Shown here: in pieces, positions 20,192 to 27,026 of the stretch
Layout of the letters: every line of letters begins with the position of its first letter
Numbering within the stretch: position 1 is the stretch's first letter
IMG/VR virus record: IMGVR_UViG_3300025083_000178
Span: 1 to 27,473 of that record
Length of the DNA stretch: 27,473 nt
Strand: one strand, 5' to 3'
Source: a virus
Translations under genes and position numbers: made by a program
Notes under the pieces: generated by a model
Databases searched by the model: none
What the model was told of the DNA's origin: nothing
Seen by the model: only the letters and a program-made list of their open reading frames with translations

Positions 20192-20328
20192 AAAGTAAAG
20201 AAACAGTAGGACAGCAAGTACCAACAAACTCAAAGAGAGGTTGCTTGTGTAAAAACGGAAAGACATACTCAAGAAGATGCTGTGATGGCACTTTAAGAGC
20301 GCAAGGCATTGGTAAAATACGTGCCTAA
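20188..20328 (+). CDS. Small Cys-rich protein (46 aa)
   Basis: The gene is coupled by ATGA to the protease gene. The basic product has the motif RGCLCKNGKTYSRRCCDGTL followed by RAQGIGKI. Four cysteines in a C-x-C...CC pattern could bind a metal or form disulfides. Proteins with GCLC...CCDG-x-LxAQGIG are common between structural genes of Bacteroidota phages from memory, with unknown function. Confidence 0.75.
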   Translation: MKSKETVGQQVPTNSKRGCLCKNGKTYSRRCCDGTLRAQGIGKIRA

Positions 20329-20391
20329 AAATCTAACAGGTTGTTTAATACTTGTTATTTATCTATAACTATAACTGTTAATTAACATAAT

Positions 20392-20955
20392 ATGGAGAGT
20401 AAAGCTACAAACATTTTGAATGATATTATGCAAAAACTCTCTGCTATTAGTGAGCCAGAAACGAAAGAGGTTGAGAACATCGAAGTTGCAGCCGAAGAAG
20501 TTACTGAAACTCCAGAAGTAGAGGAAGTTGCATTATCTGAAGATTCTGTTGAGGAAGTTGCTACTGAAGAAGTAGAGGCTGCTCTTGATGCTGAATCAAC
20601 TGAAGAAGTTGAGTTAGCTGAAGAATCCGAAGAAGAAGCTACTGAATTGGAAGAAGAAGTTTCCGAAGAAGTAGAACTAATGGAAGGTTATGTGAAGGAA
20701 GAGGATTTCAACTCTAAAATCGCAGAACTCGAAGATATGATTAAGTCTATCAAAGAAGATATGATGGTTGAGTACAGTAAGGTTGAGCAAGAAAAGGCTG
20801 AACTTTCATCTCAAGTCGAAAAGCTATCTGCTGAACCAGCAGCCGAGCCAATCGCACACGCACCATCAGAAAAAACTGAACAAAAAGAGGTGGTTAAATT
20901 CGGTCAGAATCGCCCTGCTAGTACACTTGACCGAGTATTTTCAAAACTAATATAA
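20392..20955 (+). CDS. Capsid scaffold protein (probable)
   Basis: The 187 aa protein lies between the protease and the major capsid gene, the usual place for scaffold. Residues about 20-100 are extremely acidic (EEVATEEVEAALDAESTEEV and similar Glu/Val repeats). A coiled coil follows (about 104-148), then a short basic tail ending in RPASTLDRVFSKLI, the kind of tail by which scaffolds bind capsid protein. It is 63 bp after the small Cys-rich gene and 7 bp before the capsid gene. The Glu-Glu-Val repeats are low complexity. A scaffold cleaved by the XkdF-type protease is the likely life story, inferred from the context. Confidence 0.75.
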   Translation: MESKATNILNDIMQKLSAISEPETKEVENIEVAAEEVTETPEVEEVALSEDSVEEVATEEVEAALDAESTEEVELAEESEEEATELEEEVSEEVELMEGYVKEEDFNSKIAELEDMIKSIKEDMMVEYSKVEQEKAELSSQVEKLSAEPAAEPIAHAPSEKTEQKEVVKFGQNRPASTLDRVFSKLI

Positions 20956-20962
20956 TATAAAA

Positions 20963-21943
20963 ATGAGTAATCAAAAAGTAAATCTATACGCTGGTAATGG
21001 TTCTGTTGATACCATCACCTCTACTTACGCTGGAGAGTTTGCAGGAAAATACATTTCTGCTGCCCTCTTGACAGGTAAAACATTAGCTGAAGGTGCAATC
21101 ACCATCAAACCTAATGTAAAATATAAAGAAGTCGTAAAGAAAGTTGCTTCAACTAACTTTATCGCTGATGCTTCTTGTGATTTTTCTGCTACTGCTGATG
21201 CGCTTACACTTACAGAGCGTATTCTTCAGCCAGAAGAGTTCCAAGTTAACCTAGAGCTTTGTAAAAAAGACTTTAGAGCAGACTGGGAAGCTGTACAAAT
21301 GGGATATTCTGCATTTGACAAACTACCTGCATCTTTCTCTGACTTTATTCTAGGACACGTTTCTGCTAAAGTTGCTGAAAAGACAGAGCAAAACATCTGG
21401 GGTGGTGTAAACGCTAACGCTGGTGAATTTGACGGTATTACAGTTCTTGCTGCTGCTGATGGAGACGTAAACGATGCTGCTAATGGCTCTGAAACATCTT
21501 TCAGTTCTTCTAACATTGCAACACTTCTTGGAAACGTAGTTGATGCTGTTCCTTCTGCTGTTTATGGTAAAGAAGATTTGACTATCTACCTTCCAACTGT
21601 TGCATTGCAATCTTATGTTCGTTCATTAGGTGGTTTTGCCACAGGCGGACAAGGTGCTGCTGGTGTTAACGCACAAGGAAGTCAATGGTACAATCAAGGG
21701 AATGCACTTTCTTTTGAAGGTATTAAAATCCAACATGCACCAGGAATGCCATCTGACCACATCGTTGCTGGTGAGGCTTCTAACATCTTCTTCGGTACAG
21801 GTCTATTAAGCGACCACAACGAAGTAAAAGTAATCGACATGGCTGACATTGATGGAAGCCAGAATGTACGTATCATCATGCGATATACAGCAGGTGTACA
21901 ATACGGTATCGGTTCTGACTTGACGTTACTGACGTTAGCATAA
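20963..21943 (+). CDS. Major capsid protein (HK97-like fold, probable)
   Basis: The 326 aa product follows scaffold and is followed by a terminator. It starts NQKVNLYAGNGSVDTITSTY, has TERILQPEEFQVNLELCKKD and then FILGHVSAKVAEKTEQNIWG, the spine-helix-like part of these capsids, and ends IIMRYTAGVQYGIGSDLTLL. Ala, Gly and Ser are frequent, codon use is more regular, and the sequence is more GC-rich than its neighbours, in keeping with a highly expressed gene. The length is normal for a Bacteroidota phage capsid protein. The assignment is from position, size and remembered family pattern. Confidence 0.8.
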   Translation: MSNQKVNLYAGNGSVDTITSTYAGEFAGKYISAALLTGKTLAEGAITIKPNVKYKEVVKKVASTNFIADASCDFSATADALTLTERILQPEEFQVNLELCKKDFRADWEAVQMGYSAFDKLPASFSDFILGHVSAKVAEKTEQNIWGGVNANAGEFDGITVLAAADGDVNDAANGSETSFSSSNIATLLGNVVDAVPSAVYGKEDLTIYLPTVALQSYVRSLGGFATGGQGAAGVNAQGSQWYNQGNALSFEGIKIQHAPGMPSDHIVAGEASNIFFGTGLLSDHNEVKVIDMADIDGSQNVRIIMRYTAGVQYGIGSDLTLLTLA

Positions 21944-21956
21944 TAATTGTTTAATC

Positions 21957-21984
21957 GAAAGGGGTGGCTAATCCTGCCCCTTTT
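21957..21984 (+). terminator. Intrinsic terminator after the capsid gene
   Basis: AAAGGGG at 21958-21964 pairs with CCCCTTT at 21977-21983 (7 bp, 12-nt loop), ending in TTTT. It may reduce read-through from the capsid gene to the tail tube gene. Confidence 0.75.
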
Positions 21985-22001
21985 ACTAAAAAAGTAAAAC
22001 T

Positions 22002-22556
22002 ATGGCTTGTGATTTAACTGGCGGAAGATTAAGACCTTGTAAGGATGCTGTCGGTGGTATTAAGAAACTACACTTTGTAGATTTCGGTGATTTAGGAACT
22101 TTAACCTATGGTTCTAGTGATGAGATTACTGATATGACTGGTACTTTCGATTATCATACTTATGATGTTAAAGGTAATTCTTCGCTTGAAACAAACATTA
22201 CATCTTCTATGGAGAATGGAACAACATTCTTTGAGCAGGTGTTAAGCGTTACATTGTTTAAGCTAACTAAAGAGGACAATAAAGAATTGAAGTTAATGGC
22301 GTATGGTAGACCACACGTTGTTGTACAAACATTTGATGACAAGTTCTTGTTGGTTGGCGCTGACAATGGTTCTGACGTAACTGGCGGTACTGCTGTAACT
22401 GGTACTGCAATGGGAGACCTAAATGGCTACACACTAACTTTAACTGCTAATGAAATCCGTATGCCATCTTTCGTAGATGGAGGTACTGATGCAGACCCAT
22501 TTGCAGGTATGACAAGTGCTACTGCTACTGAATCTACTCAAAGAGACCCTTCATAA
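22002..22556 (+). CDS. Major tail tube protein
   Basis: The 184 aa product has the pattern of the Bacteroidota siphophage tail tube protein. It begins ACDLTGGRLRPCKDAVGGIK and continues with FDYHTYDVKGNSSLETNITS, SSMENGTTFFEQVLSVTLFK, KELKLMAYGRPHVVVQTFDD and GGTAVTGTAMGDLNGYTLTL. The mix of strands and conserved Gly residues fits the tube fold. It lies between a terminator on each side, as a one-gene unit with high expression likely. Its place is distant from the other tail genes and next to the capsid gene. Confidence 0.8.
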   Translation: MACDLTGGRLRPCKDAVGGIKKLHFVDFGDLGTLTYGSSDEITDMTGTFDYHTYDVKGNSSLETNITSSMENGTTFFEQVLSVTLFKLTKEDNKELKLMAYGRPHVVVQTFDDKFLLVGADNGSDVTGGTAVTGTAMGDLNGYTLTLTANEIRMPSFVDGGTDADPFAGMTSATATESTQRDPS

Positions 22557-22585
22557 ATTTAATAGGGTTGTGAATCTAAAAGGGG
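22554..22585. repeat. Two AATTTAATA-type units before a terminator
   Basis: AATTTAATAGGG at about 22557 and a degenerate AATCTAAAAGGGG at about 22573, joined by TTGTG, resemble arrays A-C. The GGGG of the second unit is part of the terminator stem. Confidence 0.5.
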
Positions 22586-22607
22586 TTGCTTATGCGACCC
22601 TTTTTTT
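22578..22607 (+). terminator. Intrinsic terminator after the tail tube gene
   Basis: AAAAGGGGTTGC pairs with GCGACCCTTTT (loop TTAT, one bulged G and one G-T pair), followed by seven T residues to 22607. Confidence 0.85.
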
Positions 22608-22616
22608 GTATCTTTG
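22586..22616 (+). promoter_or_regulatory. Promoter overlapping the terminator
   Basis: TTG at 22586-22588, 20 bp, then TATCTTTG at 22609-22616, a full TAnnTTTG match. The -33 box lies inside the terminator stem. It would start a transcript for the DUF1566-like protein, portal and fibre genes. Confidence 0.65.
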
Positions 22617-22623
22617 AAACAAA

Positions 22624-22640
22624 TAACAATTTGATTGTTA
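22624..22640. promoter_or_regulatory. TAACAAT dyad (operator candidate 3)
   Basis: TAACAAT (22624-22630), TTG, then ATTGTTA (22634-22640) form a perfect 7-bp inverted repeat just after the predicted transcript start. The half-site equals the core of the phased arrays of the accessory island. Confidence 0.55.
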
Positions 22641-22647
22641 CTTTGAT

Positions 22648-23703
22648 ATGCACATATTACAAGCGATAGACTCGGTACAGAATATAAAGATTAAGCCAAG
22701 AAAAACTGTTTTATCTGGTAGCTGTATTGTTGAGATGACTAACAAATCAGAAAGAAGGACATTTGAATATACTGTCTCTCATAGTTACGACTCATCAACA
22801 AACATAACCACGTTAAGCTTTGCATTTCCTAATCTTATAGCCGAATCATATTACAGTATTGTAGTTAAAGATGATGTTGGAGATATTTACAGAGGAATGG
22901 CTTATGTAACAGACCAAACTGATTTTGATAAATATGAGGTTGGTAAAGGAGATTACATAGTTGAACAAACATTTGACAACGACTTTATTGTAATAGGAGA
23001 TGAGAGTGGTGGAGTAACGCCATCACCAAGCGATGTTACATTGTGTTACGATACTTCGGCTATGGATGCGCTAACATCAGCATTTAAGATATGTGATTTA
23101 TACTGCGTTACAATAGACGAGGTTAATTACGATGATTGGTATTTACCATCAAAAGAAGAAGCTGAAGAGTTATATAGACATATAGGGCGTATCAATCAAG
23201 TTGCTACACAATACGGATATGACCCATATTATGTTCCAGAAGTGGTAGGAACACCATCTGGTCCTAGTCAAACAAATTTATATTATTGGACATCAACAGA
23301 AAGAGTTGAATCACCAAGCAGAGCTTATGTTTATCAAAGATGGTTTTATAATTCACCAATATCAAATTTAACAAAGGACATTCCAGAGAATTGCTACTTA
23401 TCTGAAGTAAATTGTGGTGGTGCGTATTACAACACTAAAAAGACAAGGGTTAGACCTGTAAGATTTGAAGCTGGAGTAAGTGGAAGTGTTGGAGATGGTT
23501 TAACTACAAAGGGTTATGGAGGTATTGTTGCTGGCGCATATACTCTTAATGGAGTAGAGGGTGCATTGATAATTTCCCCAACAGAACCTAAATCTGAAGA
23601 TGCTTACACACAATGGAGTGATTTAGGACAAACAACAACGGGAGTTACAAGCGAAACTGACGGACAAGCAAATACAATAGCAGCATTAGCATTAGGAGCA
23701 TAA
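22648..23703 (+). CDS. DUF1566-like (lectin-fold) virion adhesin with permuted modules
   Basis: The 351 aa protein has an N-terminal beta-rich domain (1-122, probable virion attachment). A DUF1566/Lcl-like segment follows, with DDWYLPSKEEAEELY (162-176), YYWTSTE (212-218) and TRVRPVRF (266-273). Then comes GGIVAGAYTLNGVEGALIIS (291-310), a Trp block (TQWSDLG) and GQANTIAALA (339-348). In the usual family order the GG...GQANT module comes before the WYLPSK...VRPVR module; here it comes after. The domain is a C-type-lectin-like fold and probably binds a host surface structure. It has its own promoter and lies between tail tube and portal. The domain call is good; the role is inferred. Confidence 0.75.
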   Translation: MHILQAIDSVQNIKIKPRKTVLSGSCIVEMTNKSERRTFEYTVSHSYDSSTNITTLSFAFPNLIAESYYSIVVKDDVGDIYRGMAYVTDQTDFDKYEVGKGDYIVEQTFDNDFIVIGDESGGVTPSPSDVTLCYDTSAMDALTSAFKICDLYCVTIDEVNYDDWYLPSKEEAEELYRHIGRINQVATQYGYDPYYVPEVVGTPSGPSQTNLYYWTSTERVESPSRAYVYQRWFYNSPISNLTKDIPENCYLSEVNCGGAYYNTKKTRVRPVRFEAGVSGSVGDGLTTKGYGGIVAGAYTLNGVEGALIISPTEPKSEDAYTQWSDLGQTTTGVTSETDGQANTIAALALGA

Positions 23704-23706
23704 GAA

Positions 23707-24960
23707 ATGGCAAAAAAAGCAAGACATTACGCAAAGAAAAGACCTATTATGAATAATAAAGAAGAAGGTAAAATACATATTGTTCAACTCGGTTCTTATT
23801 CAAGACCAGAGATTAAAGAATACTATAACGATGATTTCGTTGCTTATGGTGAGGACAATGACTATTTCACCTACCTGATAGACAGGTACAACGGAAGTCC
23901 AACAAACAATGCTGCAATCAATGGCATTTCTGAAATGATATATGGAAGAGGTCTTGATGCAACAGACAGTAAAGAGAATGAGTCTGGATATAAGGAGATG
24001 AAAGAACTCCTTAAAAAAGATGTAATTAAGCGAATTACCCACGATTATAAAATGATGGGTCAAGCTGCGTTGCAAGTTATATACACTAAAGACCGCTCTA
24101 AAATCGCACAGGTAGAGCATATACCAGTAGAGACGTTAAGAGCCGAGAAATGTAACTCTAAAGGCGAAATAGAGGCATATTACTACCATTCTGATTGGAG
24201 TACAGCAAGTACAGGAGATAAGCTAACTAGAATACCTGCATTTGGATTCTCTAATGCTGCTATTGAGATACTTTACATAAAGCCATATCGTGCTGGGTAT
24301 AAATACTATTCGCCAGTAGACTATCAGGGAGGATTACAGTATGCAGAGTTAGAAGAAGAGATTGCAAACTATCACATCAATAATATTCAGAATGGATTAA
24401 GTCCATCTATGCTTATCAACTTTAACAATGGTACGCCAGATGCAGAACAGAGAGATGCCATAGAGAATAGCATTATCAATAAATTTAGTGGTAGTTCTAA
24501 CGCAGGTAGATTTATTTTGGCGTTTAACGATAGTAAGGAGTTAGCAGCTACTATTGAGCCAGTACAGTTATCAGATGCACACCAGCAGTATCAGTTCTTA
24601 TCTGACGAAAGCATGCGTAAAGTAATGGTATCACACCGTATCGTATCACCTATGCTTGTCGGCATTAAGGACACATCTGGTTTAGGTAATAATGCGGAGG
24701 AATTACAGACTGCATCTGTACTTATGGATAACACCGTAATCAGACCAATGCAAGTTACTATTCTTGATGAACTTGAGAAGATACTTGAGTACAACGGAAT
24801 TGAATTAGACATCTATTTTAAGACCCTACAACCGCTTGAATTTACTGACTTGACTAATGCTATCAGCGAAGCCGAGATAGAGAAGGAAACAGGCGTTAAA
24901 AAGGATATAGAGGAAGAAGTCAAAGAAAAGGTAGAAGAACAAATTGAAGATGTAGAATAA
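23707..24960 (+). CDS. Portal protein
   Basis: The 417 aa product has portal features: YGEDNDYFTYLIDRYNGSPT near the start, NAAINGISEMIYGRGLD, RITHDYKMMGQAALQVIYTK (the wing/stem), HIPVETLRAEKCNSKGEIEA, and the C-terminal SHRIVSPMLVGIKDTSGLGN, which matches the portal 'R.P...Lg....s.' turn. An acidic tail closes it. Portal forms the vertex ring through which DNA is packaged. It is 17 kb from terL in this window, while in most phages portal follows terL directly. It overlaps the next gene by one base (TAATG). The alternative start at 23749 would remove 14 basic residues. Confidence 0.85.
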   Translation: MAKKARHYAKKRPIMNNKEEGKIHIVQLGSYSRPEIKEYYNDDFVAYGEDNDYFTYLIDRYNGSPTNNAAINGISEMIYGRGLDATDSKENESGYKEMKELLKKDVIKRITHDYKMMGQAALQVIYTKDRSKIAQVEHIPVETLRAEKCNSKGEIEAYYYHSDWSTASTGDKLTRIPAFGFSNAAIEILYIKPYRAGYKYYSPVDYQGGLQYAELEEEIANYHINNIQNGLSPSMLINFNNGTPDAEQRDAIENSIINKFSGSSNAGRFILAFNDSKELAATIEPVQLSDAHQQYQFLSDESMRKVMVSHRIVSPMLVGIKDTSGLGNNAEELQTASVLMDNTVIRPMQVTILDELEKILEYNGIELDIYFKTLQPLEFTDLTNAISEAEIEKETGVKKDIEEEVKEKVEEQIEDVE

Positions 24961-25463
24961 TGGCAACAGCAATATTTATAAAGAGAAGCGACCTTATCAA
25001 GAATACTGCATTAAGCGGTTCGATTGATACTGATAAATTTATTCAGTTCATTAAGATTGCACAAGAGATACACATTCAAAACTATTTAGGAAGCGACCTG
25101 TATGATAAGATTAGTGCAGATATTATTGCCAGTTCTCTTGAAGGAGATTATTTGGCGCTAGTAAACGACTATATACAACCCATGCTTATTCATTATGCTA
25201 TGGTTGAGTACCTTCCGTTTGCGTCTTATACTATTGCTAATGGAGGTGTATTTAAGCACAGTTCTGAAAACAGTACTATTGTAGACAAGCAAGAGATTGA
25301 TTCGCTTATAGCAAAGGAGAGGGATTATGCAGAGTATTATACTCAAAGGTTAATTGACTATTTAAGTTTCAATGCGCCAAGTAAATTCCCAGAATATTAT
25401 AGTAATTCTAACGAGGAGATATATCCTGATAAAAACGCTTTATTTAACGGATGGATGCTGTAA
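24960..25463 (+). CDS. Head-tail connector-like protein (probable)
   Basis: The 167 aa helical protein directly follows portal (1 nt overlap). It begins ATAIFIKRSDLIKNTALSGS and has IQFIKIAQEIHIQNYLGSDL, then DYIQPMLIHYAMVEYLPFAS. This fits the family of small helical connector proteins (gp6-like; resembling DUF6712 as I recall) that form the ring below portal. Position supports it. The C-terminal part is polar and Tyr/Asn-rich. Confidence 0.7.
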   Translation: MATAIFIKRSDLIKNTALSGSIDTDKFIQFIKIAQEIHIQNYLGSDLYDKISADIIASSLEGDYLALVNDYIQPMLIHYAMVEYLPFASYTIANGGVFKHSSENSTIVDKQEIDSLIAKERDYAEYYTQRLIDYLSFNAPSKFPEYYSNSNEEIYPDKNALFNGWML

Positions 25464-25588
25464 GTAAGTACAAACCAAAGAAGGATAACGAAATAAAGTT
25501 AAAGTATTATTTAAACAAAGAAAGAAATGGCAACAGGTTGGGGAAAGATAATAAATGCGATAGGTTTCGGCAAAGTCTACAAAAGTAG
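25451..25588 (+). CDS. Possible small basic ORF (45 aa)
   Basis: An ATG overlapping the end of the connector gene opens a 45-codon frame. The first part (MDAVSKYKPKKDNEIKLKYY) looks plausible. The second half overlaps the next gene by 62 nt and is of low quality. It fills the 63 bp between two genes. Chance is possible. Confidence 0.3.
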   Translation: MDAVSKYKPKKDNEIKLKYYLNKERNGNRLGKDNKCDRFRQSLQK

Positions 25589-25724
25589 TTGGGTTGGAGA
25601 ATATCCTTTTATAAATATTGTAGGTGAAGCAAATGATTATAGAAAAAGAGTATTAGACGATAGCGGTACTATTGAAGCACAAGAGAGTTTAGTAGACACC
25701 CTTCATAACACAGTAAAACAATGA
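25527..25724 (+). CDS. Small structural-region protein (65 aa), unknown
   Basis: The product starts ATGWGKIINAIGFGKVYKSS and continues WVGEYPFINIVGEANDYRKR. It follows the connector gene and overlaps the fibre gene by 4 nt (ATGA). The start is preceded by aagaaaga. No domain is recognised; it may be a small virion component. Confidence 0.6.
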   Translation: MATGWGKIINAIGFGKVYKSSWVGEYPFINIVGEANDYRKRVLDDSGTIEAQESLVDTLHNTVKQ

Positions 25725-27025
25725 GCATATACGATAAAGCAACTTTAGTACAGATACCAAGCGGTTACAAAGCAAGTGGTGCTAAACTCTATTCAGTCCT
25801 ACCTGCTAATGGAGATGGCGATTTTACAGTATCAGCAGATGCAGATGCTACAAGAGTAAACTCTGATGGGCTTATAGAAAGTACAGCAGCAAACCAAGCA
25901 AGGTTAAGCAGAAACTTTATAGACGGAGTAGTACAGCCTGACCCTTTCTTACTTTTAGAGCCTTCAAGGACTAATGTAATAACAAGGTCAGAAGAATTTA
26001 ATTTATGGGGAGACACAGGAGTTACGGTAACAGCTAATGATACAATAGCACCAACAGGCGCACAAACCGCAGACCTTTTAACTTCAAGTGCGAATAATTG
26101 GAGAAGAAGCTTTGTTTATGGGGTTTCAAATGGAACTGTTTATTCGTTTAGTTGCTTTGTAAAAAAACACACCACTACTGATAATATAAGATTTGAACTT
26201 TACAGGGGTGCAAATGCAAGTAATTTAGACTTTGAATTTAGCACAGAAACATTAAGTGCATCAGATGCAAATTTAACCAATTTAAAGGTTGAAAATTATC
26301 CTAATGATTGGTATAGGGTAAGTTGTAAATTTACTGCTAACGGAACGAGTGCAATAGTATATGCATATCCATCACAGGGATATGGAAGTTCGGGAAGTGC
26401 GTATTATTGGGGTGCGCAAGTCGAAGCAGGAAGCTATGCAACATCCTACATACCAACAAGTGGTTCATCAGTTACAAGGACAGCAGACACTTGTAAAAAA
26501 ATAAACTTTGCTGATATGCCTACTGATTACCCTTTTACTGCATTTTGGCAAGGAAGGATTGATGATTATGACAGTAGTGGGTTTACATCACAAGTACCAT
26601 TTTCTCTTGCTGCAACAGGCACATTTAACTGTTATTTTGGATTAAACTTTTATAGTACAAGTCAATTAACATTAAGAAGAAGAAATGATAGCGACAATAG
26701 TGTTTTTGTATCGTTTACAAGTGATAAAGACACTACATACAAGATAGCTATATGCTTTATATCTGCAACTGCTACTAAAATATATATAAACGGAACAGAG
26801 GTGCTTGATAGTACAAGTTTAACTTCTGTACCATACATAGGTGCAGATACACCTGACAGCGTACTTATCGGTCAATTAAGAGATAATACAGATACAGGAA
26901 AAAGAAATAGTTGCGACCAATTTATCTTATTTAACGAAGCACTATCAAACAGCGAACTAGAAACAATAACAAGCTATGACAGCTTTGGGCAAATGGCGAA
27001 AGCATTATTATATACAATAGAATAA
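25721..27025 (+). CDS. Fibre/adhesin protein with carbohydrate-binding and LamG-like domains
   Basis: The 434 aa protein has an N-terminal attachment-like part (1-76), then FLLLEPSRTNVITRSEEFNL (76-95). A CBM-like jelly-roll domain covers about 95-250, ending in AYYWGAQVEAGSYATSYIPT, a phrase typical of phage fibre and head-fibre proteins. A concanavalin/LamG-like domain covers about 265-430 (AICFISATATKIYINGTEVL, FILFNEALSNSELETI). It probably binds host polysaccharide. The next gene is a relative with the same LLLEPSRTN block. It overlaps the small gene upstream by 4 nt. Confidence 0.8.
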   Translation: MSIYDKATLVQIPSGYKASGAKLYSVLPANGDGDFTVSADADATRVNSDGLIESTAANQARLSRNFIDGVVQPDPFLLLEPSRTNVITRSEEFNLWGDTGVTVTANDTIAPTGAQTADLLTSSANNWRRSFVYGVSNGTVYSFSCFVKKHTTTDNIRFELYRGANASNLDFEFSTETLSASDANLTNLKVENYPNDWYRVSCKFTANGTSAIVYAYPSQGYGSSGSAYYWGAQVEAGSYATSYIPTSGSSVTRTADTCKKINFADMPTDYPFTAFWQGRIDDYDSSGFTSQVPFSLAATGTFNCYFGLNFYSTSQLTLRRRNDSDNSVFVSFTSDKDTTYKIAICFISATATKIYINGTEVLDSTSLTSVPYIGADTPDSVLIGQLRDNTDTGKRNSCDQFILFNEALSNSELETITSYDSFGQMAKALLYTIE

Positions 27026-27026
27026 T

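Noticed and set aside
20334-20391. TAAC cores before the scaffold gene, two of them 11 bp apart (20372, 20383)
   Set aside because: Other cores there are out of phase, and there is no TAnnTTTG box; in this AT-rich leader one pair can easily be chance.
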